This document shows, in pieces, positions 1 to 6,052 of a DNA stretch of 8,117 bases. The number at the start of each line of letters is the position of its first letter. The stretch's first letter is position 1. Made by a program: the position numbers and the translations under genes. The notes beneath the pieces are model-generated. The model did no database searches and had not been told where the DNA came from. It worked only from the letters and a program-made list of their open reading frames with translations. This stretch comes from Sedimentisphaerales bacterium (lineage in GTDB: Bacteria > Planctomycetota > Phycisphaerae > Sedimentisphaerales > Anaerobacaceae), in assembly GCA_016933985.1 (NCBI GenBank), contig JAFGTU010000292.1, positions 1 through 8,117 on the forward strand, written 5' to 3'.

Positions 1-869
1 CGACCGCCCAGTAGTAGATTATGCCTCGCTCCAGAGGCGTGCGTGCGAATGGGGGTACGGTCGGATTGTCGAGGCCGACGTAATAGGTTGTCTCATATCC
101 CGGCTCATCCGGATAAGGCGGGCTGCCGAGGCGAACGGCTTCGCTACGACTGTTAACTTCGTCGAAGTTGCTGCTGAAATAGGCCGTGTGCGTGGTGGCA
201 CCGAAGCCGGGCATAAAGCTCAAGGCTATCCAGTAGCCGTCGCCCGCCGGGCCGCCCGGCAGGGGTCGCGAACTGTCTTCCGGGATCGGGTCGTACGCCT
301 TGCTGGGCCGGGGCAGGGCCCCGATGACGTACATGTTGTTGCTGGTCGATGCCGGATCATGGAACACGTAAGTCCCCGGTTCGATGATCGCGGAATACAC
401 GCTCAACTGGCGGTTGCTATCGCCGTTGACCAAGACATGCCAGCCGGTGTCCGTGAACTCACCTGCCGCGGCGAAGTCCCGTACTATGTTGTCCACGTAG
501 CTCTGTTGCGTGAAGCGGTCGTCGACCGTTAGGAGCACAGTAGCGCCCACGGGAAAGGTCACGGTGTACGTGACGCTGGTTCCCTTGTCCGAGTTGAAGG
601 TGCGGATGTACTCGGCGCCGCTAATCTCCGGCGGCGTATTGATCCAGGTATATGTCCGGTCGGAGAAGCAATAGTTACCGTCTATCCATCCTCCGGCCTG
701 GGTCGCCAATGGCGGAGTGTTGCCGACATAAGGTCCGATGGGGGCGCGGTTGTCGGTGGCGCCGTTCGCGCGAACCACCTGCCCTATCAGCGGCAACGCC
801 GAGGCTACGCCCGAGAACTCGGCAATCACCGTCAGAGCAAAGGCCAACAGAATCAACTTCTTTAACATA
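1..869 (-). CDS. Large secreted planctomycete-type protein, N-terminal part (partial at window edge)
   Basis: The frame is open for 289 codons from an ATG at 869 to the left edge, so the C-terminus is missing. A strong ribosome binding site (AAGGAGGA, 875-882) sits 6 bases before the ATG and fixes the start. Residues 1-24 form a signal peptide (MLKK, then a hydrophobic core, with a likely cut after VASA), so the protein is exported. Residues about 83-186 look like a beta-rich domain (TVTFPVGATVLLTVDDRF, later FTDTGWHVLVNGDSNR). Residues about 227-289 (HTAYFSSNFDEVNSR, LGSPPYPDEPGY, TYYVGLDNP, RGIIYYW) resemble the fibronectin-like segment that often precedes LamG or other binding domains in planctomycete surface proteins. 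That family link is from memory, not a search. The function is unknown; a carbohydrate-binding or adhesion role is only a guess. A C-terminal sorting tag could lie outside the window. Confidence 0.85.
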
Positions 870-1394
870 GCAGTCCTCCTTCTGAGAACAAAGAACAAAA
901 AACGGTTAGTGATAAACACGTGAATAATGCAGCAAACATTATTGTTTTCGACAGGAATAGCGGGCCTCTTAACATAAGGCGGGCGGGCAAGGCGTAGAAG
1001 AGGCGGGCGGGAGCGGCCGAAAAGACTACAAGCAGAGCATACGCAGAACAGCGTCCCCTAAGCACAACGTTCGGATCCGGCATTACACTCTTCCTCAGAA
1101 AGCAGGACTTCCGACACCAAGAACCCAACACTCACGATAGAAATGTCCCCACTCTCAGCCGCCCAACAGCCGGTACAAAGTATAGAACGCAACCTGCCGT
1201 GGATGAGCGTGGGAACACAAATTCACCATCACACTTATTTATACCATATTATCGGGCGCGGATGCAAGAGAAAATCGGAAAAATGTCCGGGATAATTTGG
1301 GTTGTCTTTCAGTAAGGGCCGGTATGTTAATCTGGGCAAGACGGCGAATTATTATCGGGCCGCAGGCGACCGGGCGCCACCCCGGTTACTCCGG
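870..1394. other. 525-base spacer between the lipoprotein gene and the secreted-protein gene
   Basis: No gene here is convincing. The right part holds a small hairpin at 1369-1386 just after the lipoprotein stop (ACCGGG and CCCGGT around a 6-base loop, no T-run) and a candidate minus-strand promoter near 1238-1267. The middle holds an 11-base direct repeat, AGGCGGGCGGG, at 977-987 and 1001-1011, overlapped by an inverted repeat GCCTCTT/AAGAGGC at 964-970 and 998-1004. An uncertain 73-codon minus-strand ORF (862-1083) has a plausible ribosome binding site (GAGGAA, 1091-1096) and two hydrophobic stretches. It ends inside the first codons of the secreted-protein gene. It has many rare-looking A/T-ending codons in its second half and no family I know, so it is not called as a gene. 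Confidence 0.5.
1238..1267 (-). promoter_or_regulatory. Candidate sigma70-type promoter in the spacer upstream of the secreted-protein gene
   Basis: On the minus strand, TATAAA (1238-1243) is preceded by TGG, giving an extended -10 form (TGnTATAAA). A weak -35 candidate, TTGCAT (1262-1267), lies 18 bases upstream. Transcription would start near 1231 and give a leader of roughly 360 bases before the ATG at 869. That is long, so either a nearer promoter exists or the leader carries something of its own. The call rests on the -10 box and local A/T richness. Confidence 0.4.
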
Positions 1395-1943
1395 CTATTT
1401 GAGGGAGAGCTGTGCGGTCAGACGCCTGTTTTGGGCAGTCAGACAAGTGGCTTCAAGGATGTAGCTTCCACCGGGTTCGGGCCGAAAAGGCAGAGAGAAT
1501 TGGTAGGCCCTGACGAAGTCCCGCCAGTGGCGATTGTTTGCAGCAGGATTGGCGAGGTCGAACCAGTGGGTTTCCAGGTTGTTTGGTTCGGCCGTTTGCT
1601 CTTCTTGCGGCCATATTCCCACCCTTCTTCCCTTTGGCTCGGGTGACCGCCGAACCTGGTCATACAACTCGAAGCGAAGTTTGACGGGAAATTTTATCTG
1701 AGAGCCGGCCGAGTCGAGCAGGCTGATATAGACGTCGAGTTGCGGGCCGCCGCCGTTAGAGACCTTGAATTCTGTCAGGGGCATAATGTCGATTTTCGCG
1801 GGGGCATAATAGACACAGAACGGCGTGTTCGAATCATTTCCCTGCTTCGGCAGCGGCTGGCGCGAACCTGACGGCTCGCAGCCTGACTCAATCAGGACCA
1901 GCAAGATGAATGATGCGTGCAATAGTGAGGCAATTATTCTCAT
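1395..1943 (-). CDS. Predicted lipoprotein of unknown function (182 aa)
   Basis: The ATG at 1943 starts a lipoprotein-type signal (MRIIASLLHASFILLVLIES followed by Gly-Cys at residues 21-22). An upstream in-frame start at 2024 would add 27 residues that overlap the ribBA end and bury the signal peptide, so the shorter form is preferred. The lipobox is imperfect (Glu at -3), but the hydrophobic core followed by Gly-Cys fits a lipid-anchored envelope protein. The mature part has no catalytic motif I recognise. It reads like a small beta-rich domain: PAKIDIMPLTEF (48-59), LDVYISLLDSAGSQIKFP (69-86), LRFELYDQVRRSPEPKGRR (89-107), HWRDFVRAYQFSLPF (139-153) and YILEATCLT (161-169). I have an impression of similar lipoproteins in Phycisphaerae, unverified. 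It follows ribBA by 22 bases, so it is probably cotranscribed. No clear ribosome binding site is visible. Confidence 0.75.
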   Translation of the reverse strand: MRIIASLLHASFILLVLIESGCEPSGSRQPLPKQGNDSNTPFCVYYAPAKIDIMPLTEFKVSNGGGPQLDVYISLLDSAGSQIKFPVKLRFELYDQVRRSPEPKGRRVGIWPQEEQTAEPNNLETHWFDLANPAANNRHWRDFVRAYQFSLPFRPEPGGSYILEATCLTAQNRRLTAQLSLK

Positions 1944-1965
1944 ATCAAAGGCCGGCCAAAAAGAA

Positions 1966-3207
1966 TCACAGGTCGTCGTCAAGCATGTGGCCGAGTCGAT
2001 GTTTCTTTGTACGCAGGTAGTCAATGTTGTGTTTGCTCGGGCGGGCCCTTATAGGGATCTGCTCGACAATCTTGATGCCGTACACCTCAAGTCTGCTGAT
2101 TTTTTTGGGATTGTTTGTAACTATGCGGATGTCTCTAAGGCCGAGGTCGCGGCAGATTTGTGCTCCGATTCCGTAATCGCGTCTGTCGGCTTGAAATCCT
2201 AATTTCAAATTGGCATCGACGGTGTCGAGCCCCTGCTCCTGGAGCTTGTATGCCCGCAGCTTGTTTGTCAGGCCGATGCCTCTGCCTTCCTGTCGCAGGT
2301 ATATCAAGGCGCCCTCACCGGCCTGCTCGATCATCTTCATCGCGGTAATCATTTGATAGCCGCACTCGCATCGCTGGGAGTGGAACAAGTCTCCGGTCAT
2401 GCACTCGGAATGCACACGCACGAGTACAGGTCCATCGTGCTGTATCGGTTCACCATCGGCATTGAGGCTTCCTACATCGCCCTTGCAGAGCGCCAAATGC
2501 GGCTCCGTCGAGGTGATACTCTCATAGGCAATCAATTTGAACTCGCCGTAATCTGTGGGCAGGTTCACGACCTCGACCCGTTTTATCTGGCTCTCTCGCT
2601 GAAGTCGGTATTCGATGAGTTTTGCGATTGAGGCGATCTTGAGGTTGTGGTTTTCGCAGAACTTGAGGAGGTGGGGCACCCTTGCCATAGTTCCGTCTTC
2701 GTTCATAACCTCGCAGATGACGCCCGCCGGTTTCATGCCGGCCAACCGCATCAGGTCGATGGCGCCTTCGGTCTGGCCGGCTCGCACGAGCACTCCGCCT
2801 TCCCTTGCTCGCAGCGGGAATATATGGCCCGGCCGAACCAGATCCGCTGACTTGGCGCCGTCGGCAATAGCATCGTGAATTGTTTTTGCCCTGTCGGCGG
2901 CGCTGATCCCGGTTGTGACTCCTTTTGCAGCGTCTATGCTGACGGTGAACGCGGTCTGGAATCTGGCGGTATTTTGGATTGTCTGGGGGTAAAGGCCGAG
3001 CGAGTCGCAGGCCTCGGGCGTCAGCGGCAGGCAGATAAGCCCCCGCCCAAATTTGGCCATGAAGTTGATTACCTCGGGCGTGGCCTTTTCCGCGGCGCAA
3101 ACGAGGTCGCCCTCGTTCTCGCGGTCCTCGGCATCGACCAGGACAATCATCCTGCCCGCACGAAGGTCGTCGAGGATATCCGGTATTTCACTGAATTGCA
3201 TTGGCAT
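1966..3207 (-). CDS. ribBA: Bifunctional riboflavin biosynthesis protein RibBA
   Basis: This cytosolic enzyme supplies both precursors of riboflavin. The N-terminal half (about residues 5-203) is 3,4-dihydroxy-2-butanone-4-phosphate synthase, acting on ribulose 5-phosphate. The C-terminal half (about 208-405) is GTP cyclohydrolase II. Visible RibB motifs are DAEDRENEGDL (25-35), GVTTGISAADR (96-106), RPGHIFPLRAREGG (125-138) and VICEVMNEDGTMARVP (163-178). RibA shows the zinc cysteines in HSECMTGDLFHSQRCECG (C269, C280, C282), LRQEGRGIGL (304-313) and DYGIGAQI followed by TNNPKK. The length of 413 residues is normal for RibBA. One oddity: the usual GHTEA of RibB reads GQTEG, with Gln145 where E. 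coli RibB has the metal ligand His153. The start is the ATG at 3207; an ATG at 3201 is equally possible, and a TTG at 3276 would add 23 residues unlike the family. The gene overlaps the end of pgsA by 20 bases. Confidence 0.95.
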   Translation of the reverse strand: MPMQFSEIPDILDDLRAGRMIVLVDAEDRENEGDLVCAAEKATPEVINFMAKFGRGLICLPLTPEACDSLGLYPQTIQNTARFQTAFTVSIDAAKGVTTGISAADRAKTIHDAIADGAKSADLVRPGHIFPLRAREGGVLVRAGQTEGAIDLMRLAGMKPAGVICEVMNEDGTMARVPHLLKFCENHNLKIASIAKLIEYRLQRESQIKRVEVVNLPTDYGEFKLIAYESITSTEPHLALCKGDVGSLNADGEPIQHDGPVLVRVHSECMTGDLFHSQRCECGYQMITAMKMIEQAGEGALIYLRQEGRGIGLTNKLRAYKLQEQGLDTVDANLKLGFQADRRDYGIGAQICRDLGLRDIRIVTNNPKKISRLEVYGIKIVEQIPIRARPSKHNIDYLRTKKHRLGHMLDDDL

Positions 3208-3811
3208 GTTCGTATTCAGCAATGTATCGACTTCCGTTGCGGATGTAAACAAGCATTGTGCAAATAGCCGTCCCAAAGGCGGACCACCAGAGCACGCGAA
3301 GGAACCAGATCCAGCCCGGTATGACCGCCGAAACCTCCGGCGCGATCAGAATAGCAGAAACCATGGCCAGTTGCAGTGCGGTGGCGGTCTTGCCGACGAA
3401 GGCGGGCTGAATCCGCATTTGCGAAGTGAAGAGGTAAACAACAACAAAACCAAGCAGCAGGAAAAGGTCCTTGCTGATTATCAGAACCACGACTGTCTGA
3501 GGCAGACGGAAACCGTCAACGCGGCCCCGTTGAGAGGCCAAGAGAAGGCAGGCGCAGGTCATAAGAAGCTTGTCGGCCAGCGGGTCAAGAAAGGCCCCGA
3601 GCTTTGTCGTCTGATGGCTTTTGCGGGCGAGATAACCATCGATTGCGTCGCTGATCGCCATAACCATGAATAACACCGTCGAGACGTACCTCATCGCCGT
3701 CTGCATCGTCGGGCTGAGCTCAGGGTCGTTTATCTTCAACATGCAACTGACAAACGGCACTATTAGGAGAATCCTGAGGATTGTGATTCGTGTTGCCCAG
3801 TTGAGCTTCAT
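3188..3811 (-). CDS. pgsA: CDP-diacylglycerol--glycerol-3-phosphate 3-phosphatidyltransferase (CDP-alcohol phosphatidyltransferase family)
   Basis: This integral inner-membrane enzyme joins CDP-diacylglycerol and glycerol 3-phosphate to make phosphatidylglycerophosphate, the committed step to phosphatidylglycerol and cardiolipin. The family signature is complete: DAIDGYLAR (55-63), eight residues, then GAFLDPLAD (72-80). This supplies the four aspartates (D55, D58, D76, D80), both glycines (G59, G72), A62 and R63. The N-terminus MKLNWATRITILRILLIVPF is typical of the family and supports the ATG at 3811. The 207-residue length is normal for the family, with several further hydrophobic helices (about 104-128, 143-160 and 166-190) and the conserved-looking FVGKTATALQ (138-147). 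Other CDP-alcohol transferases share the signature, so the glycerol-3-phosphate specificity is inferred from overall resemblance. No strong ribosome binding site precedes the start. It is the first gene of the pgsA-ribBA-lipoprotein cluster. Confidence 0.9.
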   Translation of the reverse strand: MKLNWATRITILRILLIVPFVSCMLKINDPELSPTMQTAMRYVSTVLFMVMAISDAIDGYLARKSHQTTKLGAFLDPLADKLLMTCACLLLASQRGRVDGFRLPQTVVVLIISKDLFLLLGFVVVYLFTSQMRIQPAFVGKTATALQLAMVSAILIAPEVSAVIPGWIWFLRVLWWSAFGTAICTMLVYIRNGSRYIAEYEHANAIQ

Positions 3812-3848
3812 AAGTTCACGGCAGTCGGCACGGCCCTATTATTCATAA

Positions 3849-3874
3849 GTCACATCAGCCCGGCGGTTTGTGAC
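3849..3874. repeat. Short inverted repeat GTCACA/TGTGAC in the pgsA leader
   Basis: GTCACA (3849-3854) and TGTGAC (3869-3874) are perfect reverse complements separated by 14 bases. The site lies between the predicted transcription start near 3900 and the pgsA ATG. It could be a dyad operator or a 6-pair RNA stem in the leader. A chance occurrence is also possible at this arm length. Confidence 0.35.
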
Positions 3875-3906
3875 AGAAACCACCCATCCAGGCTTGACGG
3901 GGGGCT

Positions 3907-3935
3907 ATGATAATCGGGCAGGTCGGATTTGACAA
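3907..3935 (-). promoter_or_regulatory. Sigma70-type promoter for the pgsA-ribBA-lipoprotein cluster
   Basis: On the minus strand, TTGTCA (3930-3935) and TATCAT (3907-3912) each match the -35 and -10 consensus at five of six bases, with the ideal 17-base spacer. Transcription would begin near 3900, giving a leader of about 90 bases before pgsA at 3811. It is the best-matching promoter in this intergenic gap and lies just after the candidate terminator of the upstream gene. Confidence 0.65.
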
Positions 3936-4008
3936 CAGATTGTGCAATATTCTTGCGCGTGGGCGTGCGCCTTGGCGGATAGCGTGATTGAAAGCATTTT
4001 TGGAAGAA

Positions 4009-4048
4009 GAGCCGCCGGCGAAACGGGTAAACCGAACGCCGACGGCTC
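4009..4048 (-). terminator. Candidate terminator hairpin after the Cys-rich membrane protein gene
   Basis: GAGCCGCCGGCG (4009-4020) pairs with CGCCGACGGCTC (4037-4048) at 11 of 12 positions, the last being a possible G-U pair, around a 16-base loop. It lies about 42 bases past the stop at 4090. On the transcribed minus strand the stem is followed by TCTTCTTCC, which is pyrimidine-rich but not a clean T-run. Termination is therefore plausible but not certain. Confidence 0.5.
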
Positions 4049-4089
4049 AAGAGTTTGCTTAGTCTATCTTTGCCGCCTGTAATCTCAGC

Positions 4090-4620
4090 CTAATAGCCGC
4101 TTGCCGGGCAGCATCCTGCGGGAGCGGGCTGCGGGGCCGGATCGGCTGGGGTTGATCCGGGACAACAACCTGCGGGGGCCGGCTGCGGGGCCGGTTCGTC
4201 CGGGGCTGTTGACGGGCAGCAGCCTGCCGCCTCGCCTTGCCCGCTGCTCATCGGGCATGTCTGCTCCTGAGAAGGGCAGGTCCCCATTAGTGGGCACGGG
4301 GCGTCCTGCGAACAGGCCTGCCCTATGGGGCAATCCGCGTTTTTCGGGCAGACGGCGCTGTCGCCGTTGCCATTGCCCTTGTCAATCGCGCAGGCCTGGC
4401 CGCCGCCGTTGTCAAGGGAGCACAGGCCCCTTATGGGGCAGCCGCCGTTGCCGTTTGTAAGCACCGAATGAGCCGTAACCACACACGCAAGCACCACCAA
4501 AGCGACAAACAGGATTGTCCTCCAGTTTCTTTTGCCGCGGGGCGCACTACCAATGCCATCGCCCGAAGACGCATCGCCGCCGCTTCCGGATTGTTCTACC
4601 TGAGGTTCGTTGGTTTCCAT
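4090..4620 (-). CDS. Single-pass membrane protein with cysteine-hexad and GCCP-repeat tail (unknown function)
   Basis: I do not recognise this 176-residue protein. The ATG at 4620 has a strong ribosome binding site, GGAGAAGG (4625-4632), 4 bases upstream. Residues 1-33 are polar (Gly/Ser/Asp-rich, then RGKRNWR), and 34-54 form one transmembrane helix. The positive charges before the helix suggest the N-terminus is in the cytoplasm and the tail is exported. The tail has 15 cysteines. Five lie exactly six residues apart (C91, C97, C103, C109, C115), then C122, mostly in a CP-x4 pattern; C61 and C67 share this spacing. Residues 133-176 are an 18-residue repeat, GCCP followed by a Pro/Ala-rich stretch, with GCC at 133, 151 and 169. 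The array could bind metal or form disulphides. No CxxC thioredoxin, heme CxxCH or zinc-finger pattern is present. It is probably transcribed alone, with its own promoter and terminator. Confidence 0.75.
   Translation of the reverse strand: METNEPQVEQSGSGGDASSGDGIGSAPRGKRNWRTILFVALVVLACVVTAHSVLTNGNGGCPIRGLCSLDNGGGQACAIDKGNGNGDSAVCPKNADCPIGQACSQDAPCPLMGTCPSQEQTCPMSSGQGEAAGCCPSTAPDEPAPQPAPAGCCPGSTPADPAPQPAPAGCCPASGY
4093..4224 (-). repeat. 54-base in-frame tandem repeat (about 2.4 copies)
   Basis: The 3' end of the Cys-rich gene consists of a 54-base unit encoding GCCP plus 14 mostly Pro/Ala residues. Copies lie at 4171-4224 and 4117-4170, with a partial one at 4093-4116. The PAPQPAPAGCCP core is identical in the two junctions. 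Such in-frame repeats can change copy number by slippage or recombination without breaking the reading frame. Confidence 0.75.
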
Positions 4621-4679
4621 ATTGCCTTCTCCAGAATAACAAATGTTATAAGACAGTCGTTCGATAACCTGTCATCGTC

Positions 4680-4694
4680 ATTATAGCAATTATA
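4680..4694 (-). promoter_or_regulatory. Paired TATAAT -10 boxes upstream of the Cys-rich membrane protein gene
   Basis: Two perfect minus-strand TATAAT hexamers lie 9 bases apart, at 4689-4694 and 4680-4685. The second is preceded by TGC, giving an extended -10 (TGnTATAAT), which can work without a good -35. No convincing -35 sits at 16-18 bases from either. Transcription would start near 4673, about 50 bases before the ATG at 4620. Confidence 0.55.
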
Positions 4695-4837
4695 CTGTAT
4701 TTACATTTGCGGGCTTGAGATTGTTCAAAGATTCCGGTTTTCCCCCGGACAAATCGCCCTTTTCGCCGTCCAAAGGCCGATAACGGATGTGAACAAAGCC
4801 GACAAATTCGCGGGCGTCACAGCCCTGATGGGCCGGT

Positions 4838-5050
4838 TCAGGGTGCTTCTTTCAAGTCCTGCTCCATTTCCTTTTCAATCTTGGCAAGCTCTTCGTCCAT
4901 GTTCTCGGTGTTGATTTCCTTCTCGGCTTCGGCTTTATACTCCGTTTCGCTCTTGACCGTCTCGGCGTCGCCCGAATCCTTCTTGCACCCGGTCAGACAC
5001 GACAGGCACAAGACTGCCGAAAAAGCCACAACCAATATTCTTCGCAACAT
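4838..5050 (-). CDS. Small predicted lipoprotein (70 aa)
   Basis: The start at 5050 is supported by AAGGAGA (5058-5064) placed 7 bases upstream, and by the signal sequence that begins there. A longer in-frame reading from 5194 would overlap the upstream gene and is rejected. Residues 1-21 are a lipoprotein signal peptide ending in the lipobox LTGC, with Cys22 as the lipidation site; Cys15 and Cys18 lie within the signal itself. The mature part is only about 48 residues, highly charged and likely helical (ETVKSETEYKAEAEKEI, NTENMDEELAKIEKEMEQDL). No enzymatic motif is present. It lies 58 bases after the Lys/Ala-rich gene with no terminator between, so the two are probably cotranscribed and may act together at the envelope. 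I have an unverified impression of similar tiny lipoproteins in planctomycetes. Function unknown. Confidence 0.8.
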   Translation of the reverse strand: MLRRILVVAFSAVLCLSCLTGCKKDSGDAETVKSETEYKAEAEKEINTENMDEELAKIEKEMEQDLKEAP

Positions 5051-5108
5051 TCTTCTATCTCCTTGTAGAATACACAAGTTTCGGATTTGATGGCGTGTGC
5101 CGCGGTGG

Positions 5109-5942
5109 CTATTCGCCGCCGGCTTTCTTTGCCTCTCCTTTGGCCTTCTTAGCTTCTTCTGCAGCTTTCTCAGCCTTGTCTTTGGCCTCGTCACCTTCGC
5201 CGGCCTTGTCGGCTTTGCCCTTTGCCTGGTCGGCCTTGGCCTTGCCCTTCGCTGCCGCCTCTTCGATGCTGCCAGCGGCCTGGAGTATCTTCTGCTCGCT
5301 TGCGGTCATAGTTTTGAGCTTGCCGTCGTAGCGCTGCTGCTCTTTGGCGATGAGCTTATCGACGCGGGCGACCGTCTCGGTCTTGCCTGCGTCGGCGGCC
5401 AACTGCCTGATGCGCTCCAGCCGGACCTTGCGCTGGAGGTGCTTTTGCCCTTCGTGGGTAACCTGCTTTCTCAAGGCTGCGAGCTGCTGCTGATGCTCTT
5501 TGCCCAGGGCCTTCTCGGCAGACTTGGCCTTCTCCTCCATCTTGGCTTTACCTTTGTCCGCAGGCTTGCCCTTCTCTTCCGGCTTGCCTTGCTCGGCGGC
5601 CTTGCCCTTGGCCTTGTTCTGGGCAACGGCCTTTGCCTCCTCGGTTTTCGCCTTCTCTACCTTTTCCTGTTCGGCTTTAGCCTTATCAGCCTTGGCCTTT
5701 GCCTCTTTGGCCTTCTCAGCGGCCTTGGCCTTGGCGGCAGCGGCCTCCGCCCTGGCCTTTTCCAGAGCCTCTTTTGCGTTCTCAGCGGTTTTTTCCTTGG
5801 CCGCAGGGGCCTCGGACTTGGCCTTTTCCAGAACATCTTTGGCCTTCTTGTCCTGTCCGCCGCCTTTGCCCTCGGCGTTAACGCCGTTGCCGGCGACCAG
5901 CAGGACGAGTGCGACAAGCAGCGAGATTAGAATCTTCTTCAT
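5109..5942 (-). CDS. Secreted Lys/Ala/Glu-rich helical protein (277 aa)
   Basis: The ATG at 5942 starts a clear signal peptide (MKKILISLLVALVLLVAGNG, likely cut after VNA at residue 23). GGGAG (5951-5955) lies 8 bases upstream. An in-frame start at 6050 would lie at the predicted transcription start and is rejected. The mature protein has three parts: a Lys/Ala/Glu-rich stretch (about 30-146), a less repetitive, probably helical core (about 147-224, with HQQQLAALRKQ, RKVRLERIRQLAADAGK and VARVDKLIAKEQQRY), and a second Lys/Ala/Glu-rich tail (225-277). The flanks resemble TolA-like or single-alpha-helix spacers, very basic and without cysteine. No catalytic motif, LPxTG or lipobox is seen. It could span the periplasm or bind an anionic polymer, but this is inference. 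A strong promoter lies upstream and a small lipoprotein gene follows in the same transcript. Confidence 0.85.
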   Translation of the reverse strand: MKKILISLLVALVLLVAGNGVNAEGKGGGQDKKAKDVLEKAKSEAPAAKEKTAENAKEALEKARAEAAAAKAKAAEKAKEAKAKADKAKAEQEKVEKAKTEEAKAVAQNKAKGKAAEQGKPEEKGKPADKGKAKMEEKAKSAEKALGKEHQQQLAALRKQVTHEGQKHLQRKVRLERIRQLAADAGKTETVARVDKLIAKEQQRYDGKLKTMTASEQKILQAAGSIEEAAAKGKAKADQAKGKADKAGEGDEAKDKAEKAAEEAKKAKGEAKKAGGE

Positions 5943-5992
5943 GATTTGCACTCCCAAAATAGTCTTCATGGTTTTCGAGTTCGTTTCAATCA

Positions 5993-6036
5993 CGGCAGCC
6001 CACAAGCCGGGCATCCGCGCGGCCCACAAGCTGCCG
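5993..6036 (-). promoter_or_regulatory. Leader hairpin upstream of the Lys/Ala-rich gene
   Basis: CGGCAGC (5993-5999) and GCTGCCG (6030-6036) are perfect inverted repeats enclosing 30 bases. The enclosed part includes the self-complementary CCGCGCGG motif, and GGGC/GCCC pairing is possible. A direct repeat, GCCCACAAGC, occurs at 5998-6007 and 6022-6031. It falls just after the predicted transcription start, so the RNA should begin with a stable GC-rich structure. This could protect the 5' end or affect translation. Confidence 0.45.
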
Positions 6037-6052
6037 CCCAACAACACCAATC

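Noticed and set aside
2522..3100. Minus-strand ORF of 192 codons inside ribBA in another frame
   Set aside because: Arg-rich out-of-frame reading of a strongly conserved ribBA; no motif of its own.
3208..3276. Upstream TTG start for ribBA adding 23 residues
   Set aside because: The added residues lie within pgsA coding sequence and do not resemble the RibB N-terminus; ATG codons at 3207 and 3201 fit the family better.
3849..3874. A standard CRP-binding site
   Set aside because: The consensus is TGTGA-6-TCACA; here the arms are in the opposite order and 14 bases apart, so only a generic dyad is claimed.
3850..4050. Minus-strand 66-codon ORF upstream of pgsA
   Set aside because: Arg-rich, no motif, and it covers the candidate terminator and the pgsA promoter.
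4101..4460. Plus-strand Arg/Gly/Pro-rich ORF of 119 codons opposite the Cys-rich gene
   Set aside because: Complement of the Pro/Ala/Cys-rich repeats; no start signal and typical shadow composition.
5097..5930. Plus-strand ORF of 277 codons, very rich in Leu/Gly/Phe
   Set aside because: It is the complement of the Lys/Ala/Glu-rich gene; AAG, GCC and GAG codons read as CTT, GGC and CTC on the other strand, so the absence of stops is automatic. The minus strand has a signal peptide and ribosome binding site.
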